From Candidatus Omnitrophota bacterium (lineage in GTDB: Bacteria > Omnitrophota > Gorgyraeia > JABMRN01): DNA of 21,368 nt. The translations under genes were made by a program, and so were the position numbers. Positions 1 to 7,797 of this stretch are shown piece by piece. Numbering within the stretch: the first letter of the stretch is position 1; each line of letters opens with the position of its first letter. The notes beneath the pieces are model-generated. The model had not been told where the DNA came from. It was given only the letters and a program-made list of their open reading frames with translations, and did no database searches. The stretch is taken from contig JAQVOV010000003.1 in the NCBI GenBank assembly GCA_028702395.1, positions 7,155 to 28,522 on the forward strand. The letters run 5' to 3'.

Positions 1-1757
1 ACATCCACCATCATATCTGGCAGAACATCTCTTAATTTCTTATGTATAATATCATCTATTTCAATTGTTGTTTTTAATGAAAGGACTTTTTTAGCAAATT
101 TCTTTGCGTCGCTATATGTCACTGATCTAACTATTTTTTTTATTTCCAGTAAATTGACAGGAGACATACTGAAATGATCCAGATCCATACCGAGTAATAA
201 GATAGTAAAAAGAGGATCTCCTGCCATTTCTCCGCACATTCCTACCCAGATATTCTTCTTATGTGCATTATCTATTATCATTTTTATTAAACGTAACACT
301 GAAGGATGTGATGATTTATATAAATATGCTATCTTCTCATTTACTCTATCTACAGCTAATGCATATTGAATAAGGTCATTTGTCCCAATACTGAAAAAAT
401 CCACTTCTGCTGCTAGAAGATCACTTGCTATTGCTGCAGAAGGCACTTCTATCATAGCACCTATTTCCATTTTCTCATCAAAAGGGATAGATTCTCTATG
501 CAATTCTTCCCTGACTTCATTTAACATTTTATTTGCACTTCTCAACTCTGCAAGCCCGGAGATCATTGGATACATAAGTTTTAAATTGCCGTAAGCAGAA
601 GCTCTTAAAATAGCTCTTAGCTGCGTTTTAAATATATCAGGTCTTGCAAGACAAAAACGTATAGCACGCCACCCCATAAAAGGGTTCATTTCCCTAGGAA
701 CATGTAAAGATGATAAAAACTTATCTCCGCCAAGGTCCAATGTCCTCACAATAACAGAATTAGTTTTCATTTTTTCAGCAACAGTTTTATATGCTTGAAA
801 AAGTTCCTCTTCTCCGGGAACTCCTTGTCTGTTCATATAAAAATATTCCGTTCTGTAAAGACCTATCCCCTCAGCATTGTGTGCAATTACAGATTCTACA
901 TCTTCAGGCATTTCAATATTAGCTGCAAGACTTATTTTTTTCCCATCTATTGTTTCTGCGGGAAGATCCTTAATAAAAGCCAGGTCTTTCTCGAACTCAA
1001 AAAACTTTTTTTGCTCAGCTTTATATTTAGCAAGGGTTTGAGCTGTAGGATTAATGACTATTTTTCCATGAGTTCCGTCTACTATCAGAACATCCCCATT
1101 CTTTATCTTTGAACTAGCGACCTCCAATCCTACAACAGCCGGTATTTCCAGTGACTTTGCCATAATAGCAGTGTGCGAGGTTTTACCTCCTATATCAGTA
1201 CAAAAAGCCCTGACATTCTTTTTATGCATTGTTGCTGTATCAGAAGGTGAAAGATCGTATGCAACAACAATTGAATTTTCATCTAACATTTCAAAGTAAT
1301 CTTTTTTTGAACCAAGCAAGTTCCTCAATACCCTTTTACCAACATCATTTATGTCACTGACTCTTTCTCTCAAATATTCATCATTAGTATTAGAAAGAAC
1401 ATTGATATATCTCTTCATAACTTCAAGAAAAACACATTCAACACCTAATAGATCGTTTTTTATCTTAGAAACAACATCATTGATAAGTATTGGATCCTCT
1501 ATTACCAAAAGATGTGCTGTAAAGATCTCAGCCTGTTCAGACCCCATCTCTTCTGATATACGATTTTTTATTTCAAGAAGTTCTTCTCTTGTTTTTATAA
1601 GTCCTTCTTGGAATTTATGAAGTTCTGTTTTTATCTCTTTTGGCGAAATATTCCTTTTAGCAATAACAAATTCTTCGCTATCCATAAGATACGCTCTTCC
1701 GATAGAAACTCCTGAAGCAGCAGGTATCCCCTGTAATATTATTTGTTCTGAACTCAT
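1..1757 (-). CDS. ptsI: PTS enzyme I (phosphoenolpyruvate-protein phosphotransferase), 3' end cut by window
   Basis: Cytoplasmic enzyme that takes phosphate from PEP and passes it to HPr, the first step of the PTS relay. I read 585 codons from an ATG at 1757 without a stop; family members are about 570-590 residues, so only the extreme C-terminus is missing. Visible landmarks: the phospho-acceptor motif GGKTSHTAIMAKSLEIP with active His195, the PEP-binding motifs LGGDK and PREMNPFMGWRAIR, SIGTNDLIQY, and the C-terminal active site GMCGEMAGDP with Cys508. The start codon overlaps the HPr stop in an ATGA, and GGAGGGG lies just upstream, so the two are translationally coupled. No sugar-specific EII gene is near. 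Family identification is secure; the regulatory rather than transport role is inferred from context. Confidence 0.97.
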   Translation of the reverse strand, partial: MSSEQIILQGIPAASGVSIGRAYLMDSEEFVIAKRNISPKEIKTELHKFQEGLIKTREELLEIKNRISEEMGSEQAEIFTAHLLVIEDPILINDVVSKIKNDLLGVECVFLEVMKRYINVLSNTNDEYLRERVSDINDVGKRVLRNLLGSKKDYFEMLDENSIVVAYDLSPSDTATMHKKNVRAFCTDIGGKTSHTAIMAKSLEIPAVVGLEVASSKIKNGDVLIVDGTHGKIVINPTAQTLAKYKAEQKKFFEFEKDLAFIKDLPAETIDGKKISLAANIEMPEDVESVIAHNAEGIGLYRTEYFYMNRQGVPGEEELFQAYKTVAEKMKTNSVIVRTLDLGGDKFLSSLHVPREMNPFMGWRAIRFCLARPDIFKTQLRAILRASAYGNLKLMYPMISGLAELRSANKMLNEVREELHRESIPFDEKMEIGAMIEVPSAAIASDLLAAEVDFFSIGTNDLIQYALAVDRVNEKIAYLYKSSHPSVLRLIKMIIDNAHKKNIWVGMCGEMAGDPLFTILLLGMDLDHFSMSPVNLLEIKKIVRSVTYSDAKKFAKKVLSLKTTIEIDDIIHKKLRDVLPDMMVD

Positions 1758-2041
1758 TTTATTGCCCCTCCAAATTGATCCTCTTCAGTTTTAGATAAAA
1801 CACCAATAAGTTCTTCGACCGCTTGTCTGGCATCACTGCCATATGCTTTTATTGTGACAACAGACCCTTTTTCTGCTGCAAGCATAAGTATTCCCATAAT
1901 GGATTTACCGTTGACACTTTCACCATCTTTTTCAACTGTGATCTCACTATCATATTTATTGGCTATCTGTACAAACAAAGCTGCCGGCCTAGCATGAAGC
2001 CCTGTTTTATTCTGTATTGTTACTTCTCTTTCAAATCTCAT
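1754..2041 (-). CDS. ptsH: HPr phosphocarrier protein
   Basis: Small cytoplasmic phosphocarrier between enzyme I and EIIA proteins, 95 residues (typical 85-95). The phospho-His site is TGLHARPAA with His16, and the regulatory serine lies in NGKSIMGIL (Ser47), the site modified by HPr kinase in organisms that have one. Whether HprK exists here cannot be seen; no hprK is in the window. The gene starts 1 nt after the GH57 stop and has no clear Shine-Dalgarno of its own, so translation probably depends on coupling to the upstream gene; it overlaps ptsI by 4 nt. The C-terminal tail (EEDQFGGAIK) runs a little past the usual HPr fold. Confidence 0.97.
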   Translation of the reverse strand: MRFEREVTIQNKTGLHARPAALFVQIANKYDSEITVEKDGESVNGKSIMGILMLAAEKGSVVTIKAYGSDARQAVEELIGVLSKTEEDQFGGAIK

Positions 2042-2042
2042 T

Positions 2043-4028
2043 TTATGTTACCTTTATTTCAAACTTTAAATTATTTTTTTCTTCCTTCACTAAGCACACT
2101 TTTTTCATAAAAAGCATCCTGCTATACTGGTAAGTTCTATCCAAGCCTTCTTCTGACTCATTAACTGTGTAAACAGGTATGATCCATATATCCACCGGCT
2201 CTGATATCTTTATGCTTATTTGAGAAGAAGTCCATTGGTCATTTAAAAACAAATTATTGACATTCTTGAACTGTTGTTCACAACACATCTTCTCATTATA
2301 TATTGATAAATTGACCTCTGTTGCAAAAAACCCTTTTGCTTTACGCACTCCTATATTTTTAAGTTCATAAAGAACATAAAAACTATTTGACTGTTCTAAA
2401 CCAATTTCTTTTTTTATATCAAAAGAAACATCGGCATGCTGTACAGTCTCTGTCTTATGCATTTCAACAGATCTTTTACCGTCTTTATTTATGTTTACTA
2501 CCTCATAGAGTTCAACAGATAATTCCTGTAAATTTCTTTCCTTTGCATGGATCATATCTTTTATTGAATATTTTCCGAAAATAAACTTGTCAATAAAAGC
2601 ACTTTTATCTGATTTATCATACGCAAGAACTTTTGCCAAACATTTCTTCTTTGAACCAAGAAGATCGTATATATTAAAGAACTTTCTATCCTGTATTTGT
2701 TTTTTAAGAGAGACAATATCTAAAAATGACCTTTTTTTTATCTTATCATGATACGGTTCAACTTTCCTTGAAACCGTATTAACGATATTCAGCGACTTAT
2801 CCTTGCAATCTATTTCAACTATCTCTCCTCTACGTCCTGGCTTTATATGTAAAGATAGATCATTGTTATCAAGTCTTATGACAAGATCTTCTTTTTGTCC
2901 ATATTCACTTATATTAGATTTAGGTTCTAATTCGTCCAAATATTTTTCTGCATTTATAATATGTCTATAAAAACCTTCTCTTAAATGGTTAAGATAAAAC
3001 CCTCCGAAAACACCATGCCAATAAACACATCCTGTTTGAGACATAAATAATTGCTTTTTTGCTTTAACGATATTTCCTGGATCTTTTCCATGTTTTTTTT
3101 CAAGATCACATATCCGCAAACTTAATAGTCCCATTCTTTTATGCATACGCTCCACTTCAGGATATTTTAAAAGAAAATTCTCAAAATGACCATTTGCCCA
3201 TTGCTCCATTTCGCTATAACTCGCAGCAGGAATGTTCTTCAAAAAAACGCCCTCTTTTTTAGTGAAAATAGCTTCGGGTGTTATTGTTTCAATTAGATCC
3301 TTGTTTTCTGAAAGCATATCAAAAAAACTCTCGAGCCATTTCTTTTTATACACCCAATCATATGTTTTAGGCCAAAATCCGAATTTTTCTCCATCATCTG
3401 AAAACACCAAACAGGTATCCTTGTCATTATCACGTGCTTTCGAGAAATAATTTTTAACATCACTTACTTTTCCAAAAGGCATTATATATCTTAATGTCTT
3501 ATTGCCGCAAAAAACTTTAAATCCTGTATTTAAAACATAATAATCTTTAATGATCTCAGCATTAATTCCGGCCTTTTTAAAATGATTGTTATCAAGCATT
3601 GTATAAGACAATCCTGTCTTATTGAATGTCGTAACAAGATCCGGATCCCATACCCTTTCAGTTAGCCACAAACCTTTTGGAACTATTAAAAATCTTTCCT
3701 TTATAAAATCATTCATTTGCTGTATCTGTGATATTCTGTCATTTTCAGACAATAAACTCAATATTGGCTCATAAAATCCACCTGATAAGAGCTCGATTTG
3801 TCCATTGCAGATGAGTTTTTTTATCCTATCAAAGAACTGCGGCCTATTTTTATCTATCCATTCGAAAAGACTTCCAGAATAGTGTAAAGCAACCTTTATA
3901 TCAGGATATTTTTCAAGTACATCAATAAAGGGCTTATATGCCTTTTGAAATGCATCTTCAATAACCCAGCCGAAATTATCACATGGCTGATGATTATGGA
4001 TAACCAATAATAAATAAACTTTTCCCAA
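2043..4028 (-). CDS. GH57 4-alpha-glucanotransferase / alpha-amylase-type enzyme
   Basis: 661-residue glycoside hydrolase family 57 protein, the size of Thermococcus-type 4-alpha-glucanotransferases with C-terminal DUF1925/DUF1926 regions. The family's conserved regions are all visible: HNHQP (11-15), GGFYEPILS (83-91), WLTERVW with nucleophile Glu124, FSDDGEKFGFWP with acid/base Asp at 211/212, and QTGCVYWHGVFGG near 331-343. No signal peptide, so it should act on cytoplasmic maltodextrin or glycogen. The start is TTG at 4028, with GAGAG five bases upstream; an upstream ATG runs into a stop after five codons. Within the operon it sits between yvcK and HPr, linking alpha-glucan turnover to PTS signalling. 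Transferase versus hydrolase activity cannot be decided from sequence alone. Confidence 0.9.
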   Translation of the reverse strand: MGKVYLLLVIHNHQPCDNFGWVIEDAFQKAYKPFIDVLEKYPDIKVALHYSGSLFEWIDKNRPQFFDRIKKLICNGQIELLSGGFYEPILSLLSENDRISQIQQMNDFIKERFLIVPKGLWLTERVWDPDLVTTFNKTGLSYTMLDNNHFKKAGINAEIIKDYYVLNTGFKVFCGNKTLRYIMPFGKVSDVKNYFSKARDNDKDTCLVFSDDGEKFGFWPKTYDWVYKKKWLESFFDMLSENKDLIETITPEAIFTKKEGVFLKNIPAASYSEMEQWANGHFENFLLKYPEVERMHKRMGLLSLRICDLEKKHGKDPGNIVKAKKQLFMSQTGCVYWHGVFGGFYLNHLREGFYRHIINAEKYLDELEPKSNISEYGQKEDLVIRLDNNDLSLHIKPGRRGEIVEIDCKDKSLNIVNTVSRKVEPYHDKIKKRSFLDIVSLKKQIQDRKFFNIYDLLGSKKKCLAKVLAYDKSDKSAFIDKFIFGKYSIKDMIHAKERNLQELSVELYEVVNINKDGKRSVEMHKTETVQHADVSFDIKKEIGLEQSNSFYVLYELKNIGVRKAKGFFATEVNLSIYNEKMCCEQQFKNVNNLFLNDQWTSSQISIKISEPVDIWIIPVYTVNESEEGLDRTYQYSRMLFMKKVCLVKEEKNNLKFEIKVT

Positions 4029-4060
4029 TATACTCTCAAAAAGGATAATGCATCATCGTT

Positions 4061-5287
4061 TCAAAAAACACTTGATACAATATCCAGTATTATTTTAGCC
4101 AACCTCTTAGGATTATGCCTGATATAATCCTGGGAGTTTATGATATTGGCTGTTACTATTTTTACACCAAGTTTCTTTATTTCTTCTTTATCCTTTTTAA
4201 CAGGATAAGCACCTTCTTTTTCGTATTTTTCTAGCAAACTGTTCGGAACATTTTGATTATTAACAACAACATAATCAATGAGCCCTTCTGCTGTATGTTT
4301 TATAATAGCATCTAAATGATCACTTAATGTATAATTGTCGGTCTCTCCTGGCTGTGTCATAACATTGCATATATATATTTTTTTAACTTTACTTTTCTGT
4401 ATCTCTTTAGCCAACCCTTTTATCAGAAGATTAGGCATGATACTTGTATAAAGACTACCTGGTCCTATAACAATAACATCTGCTTCTCTTATAGCAGTTA
4501 TAGCATCATCAGTAGGAATACAATCTTCTGGCTCAATGAACATTCTTTCTATAGGGATCTGTTTTTCAGGGATCTTACTTTCTCCTCTTATGACTGAACC
4601 ATCCTTATATTGTGCTGAAAGTATTACTTTAGCTGTAGTTGATGGAACAACTTTACCTCTTATGGCTAAAACTTTACTTGATTCTTTTATGGCCTTTTCA
4701 AAATCACCGGTAACTCTTGTCATTGCAGTAATAAAAAGATTCCCGAAATTATGTCCCTTTAAAGCCTGTCCTCCTTCTTTAAATCTAAATTGGAACAGAT
4801 CCCCAAGTAAAGCAGTTTCATTAGCAAGTGCGACCAAACAGTTACGTATATCTCCTGGAGGAAGAACATCAAATTCCTCTCTTAATCTACCTGAAGAACC
4901 TCCGTCATCTGCAACAGTCACAATAGCTGTTATATTATTTGTATACCGTTTTAATCCCTGCAATAAGGTTGATAAACCATGTCCCCCGCCTATAGCAACT
5001 ACTTTTATACCTTTTGCCAATACTCTTCTGGAAAAAAATCTATCGACTAATCTTTCATCTTCATTAGGAAGTAAAACACTTATAAAAGATCTTATCATTC
5101 GCTTTATACCGCTTATAACACAGATGATCCCTATGAAAACTATAATACTTCCAAATGTCCTACTTGTCGCAAACTGTTCTGAAATAACTACGGTAAACCC
5201 CATAGAAATAAGAAAGACCCCTATGGTGGTAAAGAAGATCCATCTTTTTATGAGCATCCCAGGATAAAGCCATTTTAATTTCTGCAT
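4061..5287 (-). CDS. yvcK: YvcK/CofD-like gluconeogenesis factor with N-terminal membrane anchor
   Basis: 408-residue UPF0052 protein. In Bacillus, YvcK binds UDP-sugars and is needed for growth on gluconeogenic substrates and for cell-wall homeostasis. The Rossmann-type core begins at VVAIGGGHGLSTLLQGLKR (about 96-114), followed by VADDGGSSGRLR (125-135) and LPPGDIRNCLVALA. Unlike Bacillus YvcK (about 320 residues), it has an extra N-terminal region with two hydrophobic segments (about 16-36 and 44-62), so the catalytic-like domain is probably held at the inner membrane facing the cytoplasm. ATG at 5287 follows AAAAGGAA. It lies 33 nt upstream of the GH57 gene and about 150 nt downstream of ptsN, the gap being filled by a repeat element. 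Confidence 0.93.
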   Translation of the reverse strand: MQKLKWLYPGMLIKRWIFFTTIGVFLISMGFTVVISEQFATSRTFGSIIVFIGIICVISGIKRMIRSFISVLLPNEDERLVDRFFSRRVLAKGIKVVAIGGGHGLSTLLQGLKRYTNNITAIVTVADDGGSSGRLREEFDVLPPGDIRNCLVALANETALLGDLFQFRFKEGGQALKGHNFGNLFITAMTRVTGDFEKAIKESSKVLAIRGKVVPSTTAKVILSAQYKDGSVIRGESKIPEKQIPIERMFIEPEDCIPTDDAITAIREADVIVIGPGSLYTSIMPNLLIKGLAKEIQKSKVKKIYICNVMTQPGETDNYTLSDHLDAIIKHTAEGLIDYVVVNNQNVPNSLLEKYEKEGAYPVKKDKEEIKKLGVKIVTANIINSQDYIRHNPKRLAKIILDIVSSVF

Positions 5288-5302
5288 TATTCCTTTTGTA
5301 AA

Positions 5303-5431
5303 GTTATCTGTTATGTGTTATCTGTCTGTGTAAATGATGATTCTAAATACGTTTCTTGAAATCCTTTTCGGAATATTCTATTATTCATAACAGATTACGG
5401 ATAACACATAACTAAAGATCTTTAAATCAAT
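5303..5431. repeat. Word-arm/core intergenic element A
   Basis: Inverted arms built from the word GTTATCTGTTATGTG (left, from 5303) and its complement, CAGATTACGGATAAC (right, to 5412), enclose a core that ends in TTCGGAATATTCTA (5367-5380). Clearly homologous over its whole length to the element at 20686-20814, including the outer flank TCTTTAAATCAAT. It sits in the ptsN-yvcK gap of a co-oriented operon, so it should be transcribed and fold as a long hairpin. Confidence 0.85.
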
Positions 5432-5438
5432 TAAAATC

Positions 5439-5906
5439 CTATCGCCTTTGATCTTCATCTGAGATTATCTTAACTATTTCTTTAGCATCTTTAGCATTTT
5501 TTAGCATATCTCTGAAAAATTTATCCTTCAAAAGTCTTGATAACCTTGCTAAAGCTTTCAAATGAGGGCCAGCAGATTCTTCAGGTGCAAGTATTAGAAA
5601 GAAAATATAAACCATATCTCCATCAAGAGATTCAAAATCAACCCCATTTCTTGATAAGCCAAAAGCGCCTATCAACTCTTTTAGGTCAGGCAGTTTAGCA
5701 TGAGGAACGCCTATTCCCTGTCCTATACCTGTAGAACCCAGTTCTTCTCTATTCATAAGCGCTTGAACAGCTGCTTGCTTTTGTGATTTTTTTAAGGATC
5801 CTCCTTCGATAAGAGCATCCAATAATTCTTCTATAATATCCTTTTTTTCCTTAGATTTGAGATCTGCAACAACTGCTTTTTTATTAAGGAAATCCATTAT
5901 CCTCAT
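5439..5906 (-). CDS. ptsN: PTS EIIA type-2 domain protein (EIIANtr-like)
   Basis: 155-residue single-domain EIIA of the nitrogen/fructose-mannitol class. The phospho-acceptor is in GIGVPHAKL with His69 (His73 in E. coli PtsN, as known for the family), preceded by the typical REELGSTGIGQG segment. It receives phosphate via HPr and usually acts as a regulator binding target proteins rather than in sugar uptake; the lack of EIIB/EIIC genes here supports that reading. ATG at 5906 follows a strong AAAGGAGG (5913-5920). It is the first gene of the run ptsN, yvcK, GH57, ptsH, ptsI and has a good promoter upstream. An EIIA for a transporter elsewhere cannot be excluded. Confidence 0.93.
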   Translation of the reverse strand: MRIMDFLNKKAVVADLKSKEKKDIIEELLDALIEGGSLKKSQKQAAVQALMNREELGSTGIGQGIGVPHAKLPDLKELIGAFGLSRNGVDFESLDGDMVYIFFLILAPEESAGPHLKALARLSRLLKDKFFRDMLKNAKDAKEIVKIISDEDQRR

Positions 5907-5965
5907 TAAAAGCCTCCTTTAGTATTTTTCTTTTTTTATCTGACACATTATAAAATAATGGTTAT

Positions 5966-5994
5966 ATAATATAGTAGATACTTCAAAAAGTCAA
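5966..5994 (-). promoter_or_regulatory. Sigma-70-type promoter for the ptsN operon
   Basis: On the minus strand: TTGACT (5994-5989), 17 nt spacer, TATTAT (5971-5966). Predicted start near 5959, about 50 nt before the ptsN ATG. Confidence 0.7.
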
Positions 5995-6087
5995 GCAAAT
6001 AGGAGTATATATATATTGTAATATATTACTACTTTTGAATATATTAAAATAAAACTTATTTATGATCAATATTTTGGCAAAAAGCTC

Positions 6088-6115
6088 TTGCATTCAAAAA
6101 GTAGTATGATATAAT
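6088..6115 (+). promoter_or_regulatory. Promoter for tRNA-Lys
   Basis: TTGCAT (6088-6093), 16 nt spacer, TATAAT (6110-6115) preceded by TGA (extended -10). Transcription would begin near 6122, about 14 nt before the mature tRNA 5' end. Confidence 0.75.
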
Positions 6116-6135
6116 ACGCAGAACTAAAATAATTT

Positions 6136-6211
6136 GCCCGCATAGCTCAGCTGGTAGAGCAACTGACTCTTAATCAGTGGGTCCAAGGTTCGACTCCTTG
6201 TGCGGGTACCA
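6136..6211 (+). tRNA. tRNA-Lys (anticodon CUU)
   Basis: 76 nt cloverleaf: acceptor GCCCGCA pairs with TGCGGGT (terminal G-U), D-arm AGCTCAGCTGGTAGAGC, anticodon stem ACTGA/TCAGT around loop CTCTTAA with anticodon CTT, T-arm CAAGGTTCGACTCCTTG. Discriminator A and CCA are encoded. The CCA runs directly into a repeat element. Confidence 0.97.
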
Positions 6212-6310
6212 TGGTTCGACGCGTCATTGACATCAAAAATGTCAATGACTTGCTCACCATGTCCTGAGAAAAGCAAGTGAGGCACGAAGTGCCGAAAGCT
6301 TCGAAGGGCA
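6208..6310. repeat. Nested hairpin repeat abutting the tRNA-Lys 3' end
   Basis: A framework of the type ATGGTTCGAC ... CTCACCATGTCCTGAG ... TTCGAAGGGCAT appears to be interrupted twice: by a perfect 11-bp hairpin (6223-6233 with 6239-6249, arm GTCATTGACAT, loop of 5) and by a segment carrying GGCAC-GAA-GTGCC (6281-6293). I recognise the framework as resembling a dispersed repeat found in many unrelated bacterial genomes; that is recollection, not a search. The framework begins within the encoded CCA of the tRNA. Confidence 0.65.
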
Positions 6311-6367
6311 TATATATAAACCTGAACTGTGATCAGACACTAAGGTAAGTAAAATTTTTCATGATTT

Positions 6368-6443
6368 GCGAGAGTAGCTCAGTTGGTAGAGCATCACGTT
6401 GCCAACGTGAATGTCGCCGGTTCGAGCCCGGTCTCTCGCTCCA
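6368..6443 (+). tRNA. tRNA-Gly (anticodon GCC)
   Basis: 76 nt cloverleaf: acceptor GCGAGAG pairs with CTCTCGC, D-arm AGCTCAGTTGGTAGAGC, anticodon stem TCACG/CGTGA with loop TTGCCAA (anticodon GCC), T-arm CGCCGGTTCGAGCCCGG. Discriminator T and CCA are encoded. No separate promoter is obvious, so it may be co-transcribed with tRNA-Lys through the repeat between them. Confidence 0.97.
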
Positions 6444-6448
6444 TTCTC

Positions 6449-6491
6449 GTAGGGGCGAAAAATTCTGGTATAGGGAATTTTTCGCCCCTAC
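6449..6491. repeat. GTAGGGGC palindromic element (copy 1)
   Basis: Perfect 17-bp inverted repeat (6449-6465 with 6475-6491) starting GTAGGGGCGAAAAATTC with a 9-nt loop. The same outer sequence recurs at 16250-16277. It lies 5 nt after the tRNA-Gly CCA and could double as its terminator (T-run at 6493-6498). Confidence 0.85.
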
Positions 6492-6505
6492 ATTTTTTAA
6501 TTTTA

Positions 6506-6534
6506 TTGCCAAAAAAACATACTTGTTATATAAT
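6506..6534 (+). promoter_or_regulatory. Promoter for the PilZ gene
   Basis: TTGCCA (6506-6511), 17 nt spacer, TATAAT (6529-6534). Start near 6541, giving a short leader that holds the AAGGAGG Shine-Dalgarno before ATG 6557. Confidence 0.75.
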
Positions 6535-6556
6535 TACTTATTAACAAGGAGGCAAA

Positions 6557-6949
6557 ATGTCACTAGATTTTAATGAGAAAAGAAATTTCTTAAGATATGA
6601 TTATAGTAAATCAATACATTATAAGACCATAACACCTACATCCAATAAAAATTCGTTAACTGATCTAATGGAAGCTGTATCAAAAAACCTTAGTATTTCC
6701 GGTATACTTTTCGCTACAGATACATCTTTAGCTCCAAATATATCCAGCCTTCTTCTTTTGAACGTTGATCATAGAACTGCTAACATTTGCCATGAAATCG
6801 AATCCAATGCTATGATATTAAATGATAAAATACTCGGCAAAGTTGTAAGAATAGAGGATAATGAGAACGGAACTTGCAATGTAGGAGTAGCTTTTCTGAA
6901 AAAAACAGACCCAGTTCTTGGAGATATTGAAAAATCACTAAATGCGTAA
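6557..6949 (+). CDS. PilZ domain protein (probable c-di-GMP receptor)
   Basis: 130-residue single-domain protein. The N-terminal EKRNFLRYD gives the basic RxxxR part of the PilZ c-di-GMP site (Arg9, Arg13), and NLSISGILF (about 44-52) matches the second half ([D/N]xSxxG). The tail VVRIEDNENGTCNVGVAFL is the usual closing beta strand. It would be cytoplasmic and probably acts as an effector adaptor. ATG at 6557 follows AAGGAGG by 5 nt. The gene is monocistronic, ending at a strong terminator. A diguanylate cyclase gene 2.4 kb away supplies a plausible ligand source. Confidence 0.82.
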   Translation: MSLDFNEKRNFLRYDYSKSIHYKTITPTSNKNSLTDLMEAVSKNLSISGILFATDTSLAPNISSLLLLNVDHRTANICHEIESNAMILNDKILGKVVRIEDNENGTCNVGVAFLKKTDPVLGDIEKSLNA

Positions 6950-6965
6950 TATTTCTTCTTCCAAT

Positions 6966-7002
6966 AAAAAAGCCCCATATTTACATTATATGGGGCTTTT
7001 TT
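6966..7002. terminator. Bidirectional rho-independent terminator
   Basis: Perfect 15-bp stem AAAAAAGCCCCATAT (6966-6980) / complement (6988-7002) with a 7-nt loop, flanked by A- and T-runs. It serves the plus-strand PilZ gene and the convergent minus-strand gene ending at 7024. Confidence 0.93.
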
Positions 7003-7023
7003 TATTTAAGCTTTAACTGTTTT

Positions 7024-7371
7024 TTATTCTTGCGCTGCAGTTTTTGGCATGTCTACGATCTTCTTAGAGGTATCAGCAATATTATTACCTGTTCCTACAA
7101 TAGGATCAGTTACAACTTGCTTAGCCATTTCCTTATCCCCTTGAGCCATTCCCTTAAGATTCTCTAATTCCTTTTTAGCACCTTTTCCAGTGGTTTTCAC
7201 TGCATCTGCTGTTATGTTAACTGACTCTTCTGTTACTTTAACAGGATACGAAAAGATCCTCTTCCACCATGGTTTTTGCTCTTTTTCTTTTTGTGCTTGA
7301 GCATACACTGCTGTAACCATAAAACAGCTAAGAACAATAATTACTAATAGAAATAATCCCTTTTTCTTCAT
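7024..7371 (-). CDS. Small exported hypothetical protein
   Basis: 115 residues from the ATG at 7371, chosen because AGGAGGAG lies just upstream and a signal peptide begins there; a longer frame to 7431 would put 20 unrelated residues in front and overlap the promoter. Residues 1-24 are a Sec signal (MKKK, hydrophobic core, AVYA then QAQ); there is a Cys in the core but no proper lipobox. The mature part is short, charged and Lys/Glu-rich (QKEKEQKPWWKRIFSYP), followed by an amphipathic repeat-like stretch (ADAVKTTGKGAKKELENL) and several VDxPK/VTDPIVGTG segments. It is probably periplasmic. I do not recognise a named family; its function is unknown. Confidence 0.8.
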   Translation of the reverse strand: MKKKGLFLLVIIVLSCFMVTAVYAQAQKEKEQKPWWKRIFSYPVKVTEESVNITADAVKTTGKGAKKELENLKGMAQGDKEMAKQVVTDPIVGTGNNIADTSKKIVDMPKTAAQE

Positions 7372-7399
7372 AAAAACTCCTCCTTTTTGTTTTGTCACT

Positions 7400-7427
7400 A
7401 TTATACTACGAAAGAAGTCTTTTGCAA
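7400..7427 (-). promoter_or_regulatory. Promoter for the small exported protein
   Basis: Minus strand TTGCAA (7427-7422), 16 nt spacer, TATAAT (7405-7400). Its position supports the shorter start at 7371. Confidence 0.75.
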
Positions 7428-7537
7428 CCAAATTTTAACTATTGCTTCAGAAAAGTTTTTTTATATATTTTTTTTACCAATTCAAAAACCGATACCTGTA
7501 AAAAAACTATCCGCATGGAATGAATTAATTATAATAA

Positions 7538-7576
7538 AAAAAAATGAGGCAGGATATTTCCTGCCCCATTTTTTTC
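7538..7576 (-). terminator. Rho-independent terminator after the lysine-rich gene
   Basis: Stem AAAAATG-A-GGCAGG / CCTGCC-C-CATTTTT with a 6-nt loop (7554-7559) and one A-C mismatch. It is A/T-flanked on both sides and lies 17 nt past the stop of the lysine-repeat gene. Confidence 0.85.
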
Positions 7577-7592
7577 GATTCTATAAGTACTA

Positions 7593-7694
7593 TTATTTCT
7601 TTTTTTTCTTAGCTACTTTTTTCTTAGCAACTTTTTTCTTTACTACTTTTTTCTTAGCAACTTTTTTCTTTGCTGCTTTTTTCTTTACCGCCAC
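7593..7694 (-). CDS. Polylysine histone-H1-like mini-protein (33 aa)
   Basis: 33-residue protein starting at GTG 7694 and consisting almost only of KKK and VA/AA/VV units (MAVKKKAAKKKVAKKK, then three more VV/VA-KKK units and a final KKKKK). The start is fixed by an excellent AGGAGG seven bases upstream; the open frame continues to 7826 but that part lies across the promoter and UTR. Composition resembles the C-terminal AAKKK tails of bacterial histone H1-like proteins (Hc1/Hc2 type), without any folded domain, so it may bind DNA or RNA by charge. It has its own promoter, a possible operator and a terminator, which argues for a genuine gene rather than low-complexity noise. Confidence 0.72.
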   Translation of the reverse strand: MAVKKKAAKKKVAKKKVVKKKVAKKKVAKKKKK

Positions 7695-7797
7695 TTTGCC
7701 ACCTCCTTTTTGAAACACCAATAAGTGAAATGCAATATGCTTTGCATAAAACTTATTATTTGTTTCCACTTTAAATATTTCAAATATCTTTAATGAA

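Noticed and set aside
795..1112. Plus-strand open frame opposite ptsI
   Set aside because: Antisense to conserved enzyme I motifs; Phe/Ser/Tyr-rich shadow translation.
4536..5267. Long plus-strand open frame (243 codons) opposite yvcK
   Set aside because: It is fully antisense to a well-conserved gene, without a Shine-Dalgarno or recognisable domain; a by-product of yvcK codon use.
6361..6573. Open frame through tRNA-Gly and the GTAGGGGC palindrome
   Set aside because: It overlaps a clear tRNA and a hairpin, and its product begins with translated tRNA sequence.
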